Shown: positions 44,523 through 58,675 of the stretch, in pieces
Position numbering within the stretch: the stretch's first letter is position 1
Layout: every line of letters begins with the position of its first letter
Assembly (NCBI RefSeq): GCF_947507565.1
Contig: NC_089192.1
Span: 806,001 to 870,000, forward strand
Reading direction: 5' to 3'
Length of the DNA stretch: 64,000 nt
Origin: Oscarella lobularis
Lineage: Eukaryota; Porifera; Homoscleromorpha; Homosclerophorida; Oscarellidae
The notes under the pieces: model-generated
What the model was told of the DNA's origin: nothing
The model's database searches: none
What the model saw: only the letters and a program-made list of their open reading frames with translations
Made by a program: the position numbers and the translations under genes

Positions 44523-45951
44523 TTATTCGGCGATCGCGTGACGCAAACTAATCACTCCGAAAATAGACGCAGTCAAGCCTATCACGCCGAACGACGCGTA
44601 GCCAAACGTATCGTACAAAAAGGGCCCCCCGAATGGGGACAAGAGTTGAATGAGAGCGTTTATTGATGCCGAAAGGCCGAGAGCCGTTCCCGCCGACGTT
44701 TGGCGTTTTGATAAAAGAGACATCACGGTGATTACAAACAGAGTGCCGGGAAGAAGAATCAAGGTCAAGCACGTGTATAAAGCAACCATATTGGGGATGA
44801 ATATCTACGTATAGACAGGTACACATAGCATTGAAAAGAGTGCGCGCCAACTTTTCTTATCACCGTGATAAAAAAGGCTAGGCCTGTTGCTATGAGAGAC
44901 CACCGAATGATCTTCTGTTGGGAAAAGCGCCCTATAGGGCCAATGAGAACCCCTTGGGTGACCTGAAAATTGCTATGACGTCATATTCGCTATTTAAATA
45001 TTCGTACTGCAACTAGAAGATGTTCTAGCGCCGGGACGAATCTCACGTCATCGTCGTCGTTGACTCCAAAACGTTGCTTAGCGACGAGAGGAAGAGCGGA
45101 GTGCAAAGCACTCAGCGGAAATTGGGTTAAAAATTGAACGAGAAGAAGAACGAAAAGAGAAATAGCTATACGAGGTTATGACGTCACGCAACGCAAGTGA
45201 GCTGTAGATACCTGTATCAGATACTTTGCTATTGCTACCATGAGTTCTATTAGGGGAGGGAGATCCGAGATATTTGATGGCAATGGGAAAAAGAAGACAA
45301 AGATATGCCAGGAAGGACAGAACGACGAGAAAATGATCACGTGATTGGCTTGCCAGCCAGTGGCCAATGAGGGGACCGGAAAACATGCCAATTCCATATG
45401 ACATCATCAGACGACCAACGTGAACCAGTCTATCTAATATTCCCTCCTATGGATTCTCGTAGGAAATGATTAGAATAGCAATTACCTTTCTGTGACGTCA
45501 GGAAAGAAAGAACTATGAGACCTCCTGGGGAAAATTTCAAATCCAAATGCGTTGCCTATGGAGGTCCCGGATTACCTAATAGTGGATCACTCGACGACGT
45601 TATTAGAATCGATGCAATTGTCGCTTCTTTCGTTGCTAGGGCTTCGATCATGTGACCGAGAAGTGCGACGGCGATCGACGCGACGAGAGCGAATTTCGGA
45701 GTCATTGTGTCGCTGAAGCGACCGAAGAGTGCGGCGGAGACGATTTGAATCGACGCCGTCCCGATTCGAAGCCAGTTTGAGTCGATTTCAGTGGTCACGT
45801 GACTCCAATAGAGCAGAGAAGAGAGAAAGACGACGAAATGAGTGGCCAGAATCATTTTCCAGTGATTCGCGCCCGTTTTGCATTCCGATTGATTGCCGTC
45901 TTGACTTTCTGGAGTCGAGCTGGGCCTCGTTTCGAGCGTCGTTCGACGCAT
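44523..45951 (-). CDS. Major facilitator transporter, SLC22A18-like
   Basis: Twelve-helix transporter in about six exons. The ATG at 45951 begins MRRTTLETRPSSTPESQ. Helices include WKMILATHFVVFLSSLLYWS, ASIQIVSAALFGRFSDTMTP (the GRF.D loop motif) and VASIAVALLGHMIEALA. Then GGLIVLSFLTSQKEGILDRL, VGRLMMSYGIGMFSGPLIGH, VTQGVLIGPIGRFSQQ, LCLTLILLPG-type helices and ALGLSASINALIQLLSPFGG, ending LRHAIAE. The layout matches SLC22A18 (ORCTL2), a poorly understood organelle or organic-cation carrier. The start is 71 bp from that of the MICOS subunit gene, divergent. Confidence 0.8.
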
Positions 45952-46022
45952 CTTCGGAAACAATCCGGGAGTTCTCTTTCACCGCACCGTCCCGTATTCC
46001 TGCGAAAACCGAAGGAAAAACG

Positions 46023-46817
46023 ATGATTATTGTTCAGAAGGAGTCTGGAAAGCGTCTTCAAGTATCCGAAGTACGTTATTCCGACGTTCACGGTTGCCTT
46101 TGAGCTCGATTTTGACTCGTCCAGCTCGATATCTACGATCCGCCCGCGAAAGCGACCGAACCGTATGAAATTCGACCACGCAGTGCCTTCGAAGAACAGA
46201 TTGCAGCTGTTCGACGTCAAATATGGGCCGCAAACGACGTCATAAAGGTGAGAATCCGAAAAAAACGGGGCTTCTATTTAGCGTGACACTCTCACTCTAG
46301 GAAAGAACGTCGACCGTTAGAGCACGCTACAACAAAGCAAAAGCAGTTATAAAAGGCAGAATACCTTTATTAGTTAATTAATTAATTGATTAATTAATTA
46401 ATTAACTATAGAATATTCTGCGGTAATAAAAGCTGAGAAGGATCTAGTTCCCAAAGCAGCTGCTGTTTCATTGGCAGCAGCAATTGGGTTCACACTAGCA
46501 GGAAGTAAATAATCTAATATACTTTTTAATTTAAACCTCAATATGCGTCTTCTATATAAGGATCACGTTCTCGTCGCATTTTGTTTCCAGTCGTCGGAGC
46601 GAGTGTGACGGCGGGAATTTGCTTTCCCAATTTAGCCTACGTTCCAGCCAAAAGGTTCTACGACAGACTAAAGGAAAAATACCTACCCAAGCAGCCAGCA
46701 ATTACAACGGAGAAAAAACTTAGCGACGGTCGTCAAGACAACGAAATTGTGATCCAACCCGATCCAGGACAGAACGATCCCAAAGACACAGACATGTACA
46801 CAGAACACAGTAGATGA
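46023..46817 (+). CDS. MICOS complex subunit MIC26/MIC27-like (apolipoprotein O family)
   Basis: Inner mitochondrial membrane protein that shapes cristae. Exons give LDIYDPPAKATEPYEIRPRS, FEEQIAAVRRQIWAAN, STVRARYNKAKAVIK, EYSAVIKAEKDLVPKAAAVS with a hydrophobic LAAAIGFTLAG, then SRRILFPVVGASVTAGICFP, NLAYVPAKRFYDRLKEKY. The pair of hydrophobic segments around a basic SRSRR turn is the APOO/APOOL signature (GSR..KI.YP). The C-terminal tail is polar (about 50 aa). The intron at 46356-46411 starts with GC (AAAAG|GCAGAA) and is full of TTAA repeats. MIC26 and MIC27 are not distinguishable here. Confidence 0.78.
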
Positions 46818-46870
46818 AACTAATAAACTAATAGTAATAATGAGTGTGGGCGTGGTTCGGTGTGTGTTTT

Positions 46871-50424
<3,554 letters not shown>

Positions 50425-50529
50425 AGTAGGAAAACCGCGAAAACCGGCGATATGGCGCCAAGAAGGTGACCTTATAAGGCGCACTAGGTGGCCCGGACTA
50501 GTCGCATCGTAGCGTGCGTTGCTGTCGAA

Positions 50530-51701
50530 ATGCTCGATGTTTACGTGAGCAATGGGCAAGCTTTGGTGTGGAATGCGGACGGTAAAGATTAAAATTTCTC
50601 CTGCATGTTTCTGTACGTCAATATCTGCAGACGCTACGACACTACGAAAGGACTTTCGTATTGTTGGCACACCCATCGGTTCCCTGCCTCGAAATAGTCA
50701 ACAGAATCTCTGTCTTGGCTTGCCTCTTTTGCTAATGCCAGAGCAGGCTACACTACTGCAAGAAAAAAGTGTGCATTTCAGCCTCTCTTTCTCGAGGCGG
50801 ATTCAAAAAATTATTTATTTAGAAATTATTAGATTGAGAAGCTATAGAGAGCCTCAAACGATGTCTCAGGCTCAAATCGACTTGTTTGAGAAAGAGCGTC
50901 AAGATAGTACTAAAACACAGGTTACTAATAAATACCACGTAGTTTTTTTATACATTACAGTATACTGTACATAATAGGAAGTACTGGTTAAAGGGCAACG
51001 AGAGCAAATCAAAGCCGATTATTTGAGTGGAAAAATAGAGCCCAAAAAGAAGAGTAAGAAACAGAAAAAGAAGGAAGAGGAAGACGCGTCGGAAGAACCC
51101 AAGCCAAAGCAACCAAAACTCGACAAGGAAGCCAAACCAGCGCCACCACAACCTTGCTACAATCCAACAATAAAGATAACAAAAGGTGGGAACTCTAATA
51201 AATGTACAGTCTATAGTCACATGTAATCTAAATAATGTAGCTGATCCATTTGCGTCACTCAACAGTCTGACGTCATGTCCAGAATGGACATACCCATCAA
51301 AAGAGCAAGAAGTGACTCATAGATATCATAAAGCGTCTCTACTAAAAACCAGACCCTTATACTATAGATACTCAAATATTCCATATTCAAGGATCTCTGG
51401 GAAAAGGACTACTACATAGCAAGCGGAGCCAAATTCGGCGGCGACTACCTCATTTATCCAGGCAAGCGAAAACAAATAAAATATTAAATAATTATTAATT
51501 TTTAAAACTACAGCGGATCCCACTTTGGTTCATTCTCACTACGTCGCCATAGTGAAGCAATGGAGCGAGTCCATGACGTGTTTCGACGTCATTTCGTCCG
51601 GTCGCTTAGGAACGAAAGTGAAGAAGAATGCACTCTATTGCTCAATCGATCCCAAAGGAAACCCCGTCTACGTTTCCGCCCAATGGACGGGGATAGTATA
51701 A
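50530..51701 (+). CDS. TSEN34: tRNA-splicing endonuclease subunit 34
   Basis: Catalytic subunit that cuts the 3' side of tRNA introns. The start MLDVYVSNGQALVWNADDAT is followed by FRIVGTPIGSLPRNSQQN and LGLPLLLMPEQATLLQEK, as in animal TSEN34. A lysine-rich linker follows (PKKKSKKQKKKEEEDA). The nuclease domain is LKYSIFKDLWEKDYYIASGA, KFGGDYLIYP, then DPTLVHSHYVAIVKQW and GTKVKKNALYCS, with the Tyr-His-Lys catalytic set visible (GGDYLIYP, HSHY, VKKNAL). The intron at 51462-51513 starts GCAAGC. A 36-nt in-frame GC...AG segment near 50,800 may be another intron. It converges with the Emi-like gene, with 54 bp between stops. Confidence 0.92.
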
Positions 51702-51755
51702 AAGACATAATAATTAATTACGTGACGATGAAAGGATTAAGGATTAATAAATTAT

Positions 51756-52505
51756 TTATAGTCGCTTTAATCGCTTCTTGCTTTCGCGCGATCCCACTTT
51801 GCCTTTTGCACTTTCCCCGCTCCTTTGTCCGCACTTGTGGCGCTTCGACCACCATTGAAAACAATGGGCACAAAAATCGTAATTACATTCTGTACATTGA
51901 CCGCGTGGTTGGTCACGTGATCGAACGGCCGAAAACGCACAGCGAGGACACATTATGATATTGTTTTCGATTCCGTTTGGATATAGGAATTCTAGTTTTG
52001 GTAGTGGAATTGGAGAAACTTCTTCGAAAGGAGCGTCTCTTCGAAAATTCTCCTTACAACGAAAACATCAAAATGAATACTTTGGATTTTTTTCAATTTT
52101 TGAATTTACCGGATCAATACTTCGTAAATATTCCCTGCATCTTGATCGAGCTTTCTTATTGGCTTCCACGACCCTTTTCCACGTCTTGCAGACGCTCGCA
52201 AAGCGAATGATGTCGACTGGCTCGAGATATTGCAGCAAAGAGTCGAGAACGACATACGGGAGTCTCGATATGGGGTCGGACTCCGCGTTTCTTCCTTCGG
52301 GCGGCGTTAGGAGACAGCCCCAGTCCAAGAAACCCTCTTTCGGTGGTTCGCCGAAAGGCGCGGGACTCTTCGGACGCTTCACGTCGCTCCACGGAGGCGT
52401 CAGGAAGTCGAACGTGTTCGCGATCGACGCCAACGGCGTCGCTCGCGAAAGCGACGTCTTCTTGACGCCATCCCTGTCGCTCTCGACGTCGTCGGCGAGG
52501 TTCAT
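51756..52505 (-). CDS. FBXO5: Emi1/Emi2-like APC/C inhibitor (F-box + zinc-binding region)
   Basis: Two exons, about 230 aa. The N-terminal part is disordered with TP/SP sites (FDFLTPPWSDV, CLLTPPEG). An F-box follows (ISRLPYVVLDSLLQYLEPVD, IIRFASVCKTWKRVVEANKK). The second exon has a zinc-binding region with CPRC, CTEC, CAHC and HKC (FCAHCFQWWSKRHKC). It ends SKKRLKRL, which fits the C-terminal Leu-Arg tail by which Emi1 and Emi2 block APC/C. In vertebrates these proteins hold APC/C off in S/G2 (Emi1) or meiosis II (Emi2); a single ancestral copy is expected outside vertebrates. The start ATG at 52505 is the first in frame. The D-box is not obvious. Confidence 0.82.
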
Positions 52506-52695
52506 GCTCGGTCGCGAGCGCGGCAAACGCGGCGGGCGCTCGAGTGGAGTAGCAATTCAAGTGCGCGGGCTACAGAGCGCTGGCCAATCACAGGGCTGCT
52601 AGGAGCTAATCGAGTTATGCGCGATAGGCGAATAGCATTGAATCACGTGCACCAGCCTGTAGTAGCGCGCTTACGAAGGTTCACTTGACTCGAAA

Positions 52696-55600
52696 TTATT
52701 CAATCCACGCAATGTCCAATATGCGGGCAATGAAACCATATATATCGGAGGTTTCATTAATCTAAAAAAATAATTAGAAACGCACAAAACGAGCATAGAT
52801 CCCATACGATTTTGCCAGTCGGCTTCCCAGCTCCATGACCTGATTTTGTATCAACGAGGATCATAAGCGGATTCGTCTACAACAAAAAATCCAAACGTTT
52901 TACTACAGCAGTATGAATATCTGACCTGCTTTGGTTCAGCGCCTAAAACATACTGAAGTTCAGAGGCAAATTTCAAAGAGTGCAATGGAACAACGCGATC
53001 GTCGTGATCCCCAGTCAGCAACAGTGTAGCAGGATACTGAACGTCCCCGGGAGGAACTTTCACGTTGTGCAGAGGAGAGTATCTTTAGCAAAAAGTATAA
53101 GCTATCGCGATTTAATAACTCTATATATTAGACACTACTTTATAAGCCATTCGAATTCTTCCTTCTTGTCCGAGCAACCGTAGTCAGTCGTCCTATAATT
53201 AATAAATAAAAATTGGTGTCATCACTGCGGCAAACTGACCATGCGTGACCGATCGTAAACTTGTGAAATTTCAGCATATCCATTACCCTATATATAAGAC
53301 GTTCTACTGACAAGCAAGTGCGCTGCTAAATTAATTTTTAACTAATACCCGACATGAGCAACGACACACTTGTACAATTCTGGTCTCTGATTGGCACACG
53401 CACCGACCAAAAGACCCCCGTTCGAGCCCCCGCAAATGACCAATCTAATACAAATTTTATTTTAAAAAATTCCCCTGCCAATATTTAACGCACTTTTTCG
53501 ACGTCGTATATCCTTTCTCAACGACAAACTCAGCTGCTGCGTGAAAATCATCAAAGACATTCTGTTTCTTTCCGAGCATGCCGGCTTGATGCCAGTCTTC
53601 CCCATACTCTCTATAATAAGACTTCTCTCTCTCTCTCTATCCTATTCTACGTCTGAGACTTGCCCTCCTCCGCGGATATTTGGTATGGCCAGTACGCCGC
53701 CCATGTTTTGAATGAATATCAATCTCGACGTGCTGAACGAGGGTGTGATGGAAACGTTGAAGCCGCCGTATCCATAGAGATAACACGGATGGCTTCTATC
53801 CAAATTGAGATTCTATACGTCATCGTTTTAACCGATTCATTTATTTAATTACGTATAAACTCTACTTTTTTGTGTACAATGAACATTGGGATTGCCGTCT
53901 TGTCTTTGGTTTCGTAGAATACCTGGTTGGTTTCGAATTTCGAAGCGTCAAAACCTTTCACTTCAATTTGTCGAAAGACCTAGAAAATGAATTCCCTTGT
54001 GTCCCTCTGCAATTTTTTTTCAGTAGACTATTACGGTTGGTTCCAACGTTTCTTTAGTCAAATCGCAATGGTAAATAATGCCGGGCGTCAGAAAGGAAGT
54101 AAAATGATAAAATACCTATATAGAAAAGAATTTTCTACGAAAAAGAGTTTTTTCTTCTATTACTTCCGTCGATTTTCTGCGTCCACTAAATCCACAAATG
54201 GTGCCAATGTCGAGAGGAAACGTCAAACACCTTGCACCAGTATTCAAATGGTGCAAATGCAAAACGCTCTAATTGAGAAAGACAACACGTTCTGTATACG
54301 TATCATACGTACAAGAGCCTCTCTCTACCTTGACGTCATGAAGATAGCACAAGACTAGAAAATCTTTGTTGACGCAGGCAGCCCAATTTAGAACGTCCTT
54401 CTCGTGTTCTTCTACAAGATCAGTCCATTTTTCCTGAAGACACTTTCTCCACCTATACATAGGGCTATATACGTATAACTGCAAACCATTTCTGGAGCAC
54501 TGATGTCAATGTTGATCAACTTGTATCGAGGCGATTTCAAATTCGTTTTAAACGTGAACAAAGTTCCATTATTGGCAATGTACTAAACAGGCGAAATCTT
54601 ACAGTAACGCACACAGCTAGACACAGTGTCTAAGACCTCATATTCAGCGTCAAAATTGTCAACTAACTTGACATAGGGAAGCAAGCCTAAAATCAATATA
54701 ATGTATGACTATCTAGCGTGTGCATGCATGCATGTACATATTCTTCTTACCATTGATACCGTTAGGTAACTGACTCAGATCACAGTAATACAATCGATTC
54801 ACTGGATCGCATCCCTCGCAGACGGTCAGTACAAGATACTGGCCATCATCCGTCACTTCAGCGCCACTACACAAAAAACCTCGCCACTGATATCGCACAA
54901 GGAGCGAGTCTTCGCATACATCATCCATTTAGGATTATCTGGAAACTCGCAACAGAGTACGTCTTCCTTTTGGTCAGTTCCAATCACGTGGTAGTACAAC
55001 TACACTATTAATTATCTAATTTCTTAACCGAGGGCTATTTCTATACTTTCTGATTGAGATTAATATCTGTTTCCGTTCCGTCCGCATTCACTCCCGCCTC
55101 CGGATACCTCTATAATAGCAGAGTATGAAACTTTATTCATATATAATGATGAATTACGTTGTAAAAGAATCCCTTGTTGTCGTGTGTCCAAGCCATGGAT
55201 GTGAACTTAACTTGAGTCAAGACATCGGTCATTTCCTCGCGACTATCCACCTTGAGAACCTAGCCAAGGACCCAATAATTAGAAAAACTCTATAAAATAT
55301 AAAGAAGTCTGTACGTGAATGTCTAGCCAGTCAGATCCGCTTGAGCTCTTTCCATATGCCAATAGGCTTCCGTCTTCTGAAAACGCTTTTCCTTTCAAGG
55401 CGATCGTTCCATCCTCTGACCATTCGTTGGGATCTAAGAAAACGCTTCCCTCTGACTTCAAGTCGTCTTGCCAATACATAACGCTAAATAAAATAAAATC
55501 CAAGAATTCTCATATTTATCATATTCCGTTTAATACTATTGATTCTGAAGGCCCGTGTTCTTGTAATAATAGTATTTATTGCCACGTTTGAATGGACATC

Positions 55601-55884
55601 CGTATTTGGGATAGTCGTACAATTCGGTCATTCTGCGCACGTCAATCAAAATTCCGGCCGGATTTCTGACTAAATCTTCCCTGCCTTGCATGATAGCGAT
55701 CTCTTAGTTCCGATTCGGCGATGAATGGCTTTGTGAGTGCGTTCTGCGCTTCGACGAACGATTTCGTTTCGTCGGCGTCCGGATCCTCCAGCCAGCGATA
55801 CGGATCGTTGACAATCGTACCGTGATAGTCATCGCGAGACATTTCGTCGCGTCGAACGCGCGGATACCTCCAGGCAGAAGACAT
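52696..55884 (-). CDS. PREP: Prolyl oligopeptidase
   Basis: Cytosolic serine peptidase that cleaves short peptides after proline. The start [20 protein letters not shown] leads into [20 protein letters not shown], as in PREP. The beta-propeller exons include [40 protein letters not shown] and [20 protein letters not shown]. The catalytic part has the nucleophile loop [16 protein letters not shown] (Ser), [20 protein letters not shown] (Asp) and [11 protein letters not shown]-type His region. It ends [18 protein letters not shown]-like, as the family does. About 17 short introns. It is divergent from the 2OG-oxygenase gene, with 66 bp between starts. Confidence 0.94.
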
Positions 55885-55950
55885 TTTTCAGTGGACTATC
55901 CGGGAAGGGGAAAATCTCTTAGGAGTTCTCCCGGACGTAAACATAAGCAA

Positions 55951-57816
55951 ATGCTCTTCTTCTTCTCTGTCCTTCTCCTTTCCATTCGAGCAACGAACGC
56001 CGACGACTACGAGGCGACAAATCGCGCGATTTTCGCTTCGAACGCGTCGTCGACCCTCGATTCGGTCGCATTTCTCGCCGCCGTCGCTCTCCACGCCGAT
56101 AAACCGATCGAAACGATCGACTCGAAGCACTACGAAACGACGGGCGGTCGCCAAATCGGCGTTTACGACTCCCTTTACGAAAGCGCCTCCATTTGGGCGC
56201 TCGAATTCTACGTCGCATCGCACGGCTGGTGGCGCTTCGTCTATCCCGATTCGGCGAGCGACGAAGCGGCGTCGACGAACGATAACATACCGTGGGAATC
56301 GTCGTTCGACGCGCTCGCGTTCGCGCGCTCTCGCATAGGCCACGTCACGCGCCAAGCCGTCCAATCAACGGCGCGCCGCACCGACGTCATGTTCTATCCG
56401 TTTGACGTCACGTCCAAACTCGTGCGACGATTGGATAACACGCACGTGCACGCCCACGCCCGCGAAAATGACGTCGCAATCGGAGAAGAGTATTCCACGG
56501 TGATATACTTGAAGGACGGCTGGCGAAAGAACGACTATGGAGACTTGTTGCTCTTCGACGAGGACATGGAAATCGTTGCGCCAGTCAAACCGCATCGAGG
56601 TCGTCTCGTCGTCTGGGACTCCACCGTTCCCTATTTGAGTCGGCCGCCGAGCGTGAATGTTCGTCGGGGGCAACGGATGCTTTTCGTGCGATGGACGCGT
56701 AACGTGAGCTTGGCCGTCGAATGGGAGTTGCGACGCCGTCGTCTTGACGACCAATACAAGGCCGGCTTTGCGCGAGGATTTCCTTTTTCCGACGATGAGT
56801 CGAAGTCGAGTGTCGGCGAGATGAACGTAGCCGAATACGAAATCAATCGATATATGACGTCAGAAAAGAAGGGCATCATCGTCTTTGACGATCTCTTCAG
56901 CAAAGACGAGCTTGATCAACTTCGCTCTCACATCATATCCCATGGCAGATATCTCTATCAAGATGGCCTAGAGTGGGACAGTGACAACGTCCAATGGATC
57001 ACCGGTTACTCCGTGCAGGATTTCGTTCGCACGACGTATTGGCTGAAAATTCGGCAAGTGGCTCGCTACGTCTCCGGCGGTCACGACGGCTGGTTTCCCT
57101 ACGACGTCTCGTGCAATCTAATCCGCGCCGCCGATCACACGCGCATTCACTTGGACTGTCTCCAAACGGACGATCAGTGGACGTTTCTTCTCTATCTGTC
57201 TCCCAATTGGACGGCGGACGATCTCGGCGAGACGGCCTTCTACGATCGCGAGGAAGAGGGAGCCGAGCTCGTTGCCCAGGTGAGACCGGCGTACGGTCGA
57301 GTGGCAATATTCCACGGCACGATTCCCCACTCGGCTCGGCCGCCGAGTTCGCGTTTTCTTCGCGGACGATATTCGTTTGCCGTCAAGGTCGCCCGTTCGA
57401 CGTGGCAGGCGACGGTGAACGAGTATAGCGAGAAAGGAGAGTTTCAGAGTTTCTTGACTCGTGTGGGGACGATTGTGGATGTGATGATCGAGGGCCGATT
57501 CAGCAGCGCCGTTGACGGTTGGCTAAGAAGCGCGTTTGCACCCAAATCCGAAGAAGTCCAATCGAAACTCGAGAGAGGTATACGAGTTCCTGAAGACGAC
57601 GATGATGAGGGAGAAGAGTTTGGTGCTATTTCTGAAGAAGATCGAGAAACGATTGCTCGTTTGGAGGATGACAACGATTTTCATTTCGAATTGGAGGAGA
57701 CAATAGAGCGGCTTTACGGCAACGAAGAAGCGTTGAAAGGCGAAATGAAGGAGCTAGTGAAGAGTTATGATAGGCAGACTGCAGACATTAGAAAGAAACT
57801 AGAAACGATTATGTAA
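55951..57816 (+). CDS. Secreted tandem 2-oxoglutarate/Fe(II) oxygenase (prolyl 4-hydroxylase-like)
   Basis: Intronless, 621 aa. The ATG at 55951 opens a signal peptide (MLFFFSVLLLSIRATNA). Two homologous oxygenase domains follow. Domain 2 (about 300-500) has the iron triad: IHLD at about 398, PHSARPP at about 459 and RGRYSF for 2-oxoglutarate. Domain 1 (about 65-270) aligns with it but reads VHAH where IHLD is expected and VPYLSRPP where IPHSARPP is expected, so it lacks two of three iron ligands. The C-terminus is acidic with a coiled-coil-like Glu/Lys region (RVPEDDDDEGEEFG, EEDRETIARLEDD). It could modify secretory proteins such as collagen-like chains. No exact orthologue recognised. Confidence 0.82.
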   Translation: MLFFFSVLLLSIRATNADDYEATNRAIFASNASSTLDSVAFLAAVALHADKPIETIDSKHYETTGGRQIGVYDSLYESASIWALEFYVASHGWWRFVYPDSASDEAASTNDNIPWESSFDALAFARSRIGHVTRQAVQSTARRTDVMFYPFDVTSKLVRRLDNTHVHAHARENDVAIGEEYSTVIYLKDGWRKNDYGDLLLFDEDMEIVAPVKPHRGRLVVWDSTVPYLSRPPSVNVRRGQRMLFVRWTRNVSLAVEWELRRRRLDDQYKAGFARGFPFSDDESKSSVGEMNVAEYEINRYMTSEKKGIIVFDDLFSKDELDQLRSHIISHGRYLYQDGLEWDSDNVQWITGYSVQDFVRTTYWLKIRQVARYVSGGHDGWFPYDVSCNLIRAADHTRIHLDCLQTDDQWTFLLYLSPNWTADDLGETAFYDREEEGAELVAQVRPAYGRVAIFHGTIPHSARPPSSRFLRGRYSFAVKVARSTWQATVNEYSEKGEFQSFLTRVGTIVDVMIEGRFSSAVDGWLRSAFAPKSEEVQSKLERGIRVPEDDDDEGEEFGAISEEDRETIARLEDDNDFHFELEETIERLYGNEEALKGEMKELVKSYDRQTADIRKKLETIM

Positions 57817-58073
57817 AATAGATATATTGCAGCACCTTTGCTTTTAGATTCCCGATTGTAGTACAATTGTTTTCCCAAGACTGCTGTCCTTGTATATTTT
57901 TCACTGCATAGAAGAAGTTAGTCAATAGAACAAACTCCTAAGATCAATTTTAAAATAAATGTATGCCATTTGCTAGTTTTCGACTCGATGACGGAGCAGA
58001 CTGTACAAAAGACAGGGGGACTCACAGTTGCACTGCCACAGAACACCAAAAGTCCAACAGCAGCTTTTCTCCC

Positions 58074-58568
58074 CTATATAAATATCTCGTCTCTCTTGTC
58101 AATCTGAGTTCTGCAAACTGGACACTGGTCGGTGACGCTCTTACTACAGTCTTTGCACAAGCAAAGATGCTTGCAGGGATACAGTAAGACTCTTTTCTTA
58201 TTCTCCAAGCACACAATACAAACAGTGGCGTCTTCATCATCATCGACAACGTCGATTTTTTTACGACGTCGCTTCGACGTTAATTTGATCCATAGGTTAC
58301 GTGGAATTTCCGCAAAAAAGTAGCGGAAACTTCTAGCCGATGCGTAAGCTCTTCCCCGTACGACATCTCCAAGATAACGCCATAGGCTCGCTGAAAAGAC
58401 GTAGTTTAGAATCACTGCGGTGCCAAGTACGACGAGACAGATCCACAGAGCTCCGATTAGACGATCCACAAACGAAGGAGCGTCGATGACTCCAGACAGT
58501 AGACGCGCTGGAATTTTTCGCAAGCTCGACGCCAAAGTGGACGCCGTCGACGCAAGAAAACGGCGCAT
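58074..58568 (-). CDS. Membrane-anchored RING finger E3 ubiquitin ligase
   Basis: Intronless, 164 aa from the ATG at 58568. Residues about 30-60 hold one clear membrane segment (LIGALWICLVVLGTAVILNY). After a basic linker (KLTSKRRRKKIDVVDDDEDA) comes a C-terminal C3HC4 RING: CIVCLENKKRVLLYPCKHLC, LCKDCSKSVTDQCPVCRTQI, ending DEIFI. The RING at the very end with this spacing recalls RNF26, MUL1 and IAP-type rings, which form dimers. The protein is shorter than RNF26 (five helices) and MUL1. An upstream in-frame TGA excludes a longer single exon. It is divergent from the dynein-stalk fusion gene, 107 bp between starts. Confidence 0.78.
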   Translation of the reverse strand: MRRFLASTASTLASSLRKIPARLLSGVIDAPSFVDRLIGALWICLVVLGTAVILNYVFSASLWRYLGDVVRGRAYASARSFRYFFAEIPRNLWIKLTSKRRRKKIDVVDDDEDATVCIVCLENKKRVLLYPCKHLCLCKDCSKSVTDQCPVCRTQIDKRDEIFI

Positions 58569-58675
58569 ACAGTACACAAGAAAATGCGTCAGCGTAACAG
58601 CGCCCGGATAGCTGTAAGAAGAGAAGCCGTGACGTCACGTCGCCCCTAGCTGCAAAAAACGTTAGGCTTCTCCCC

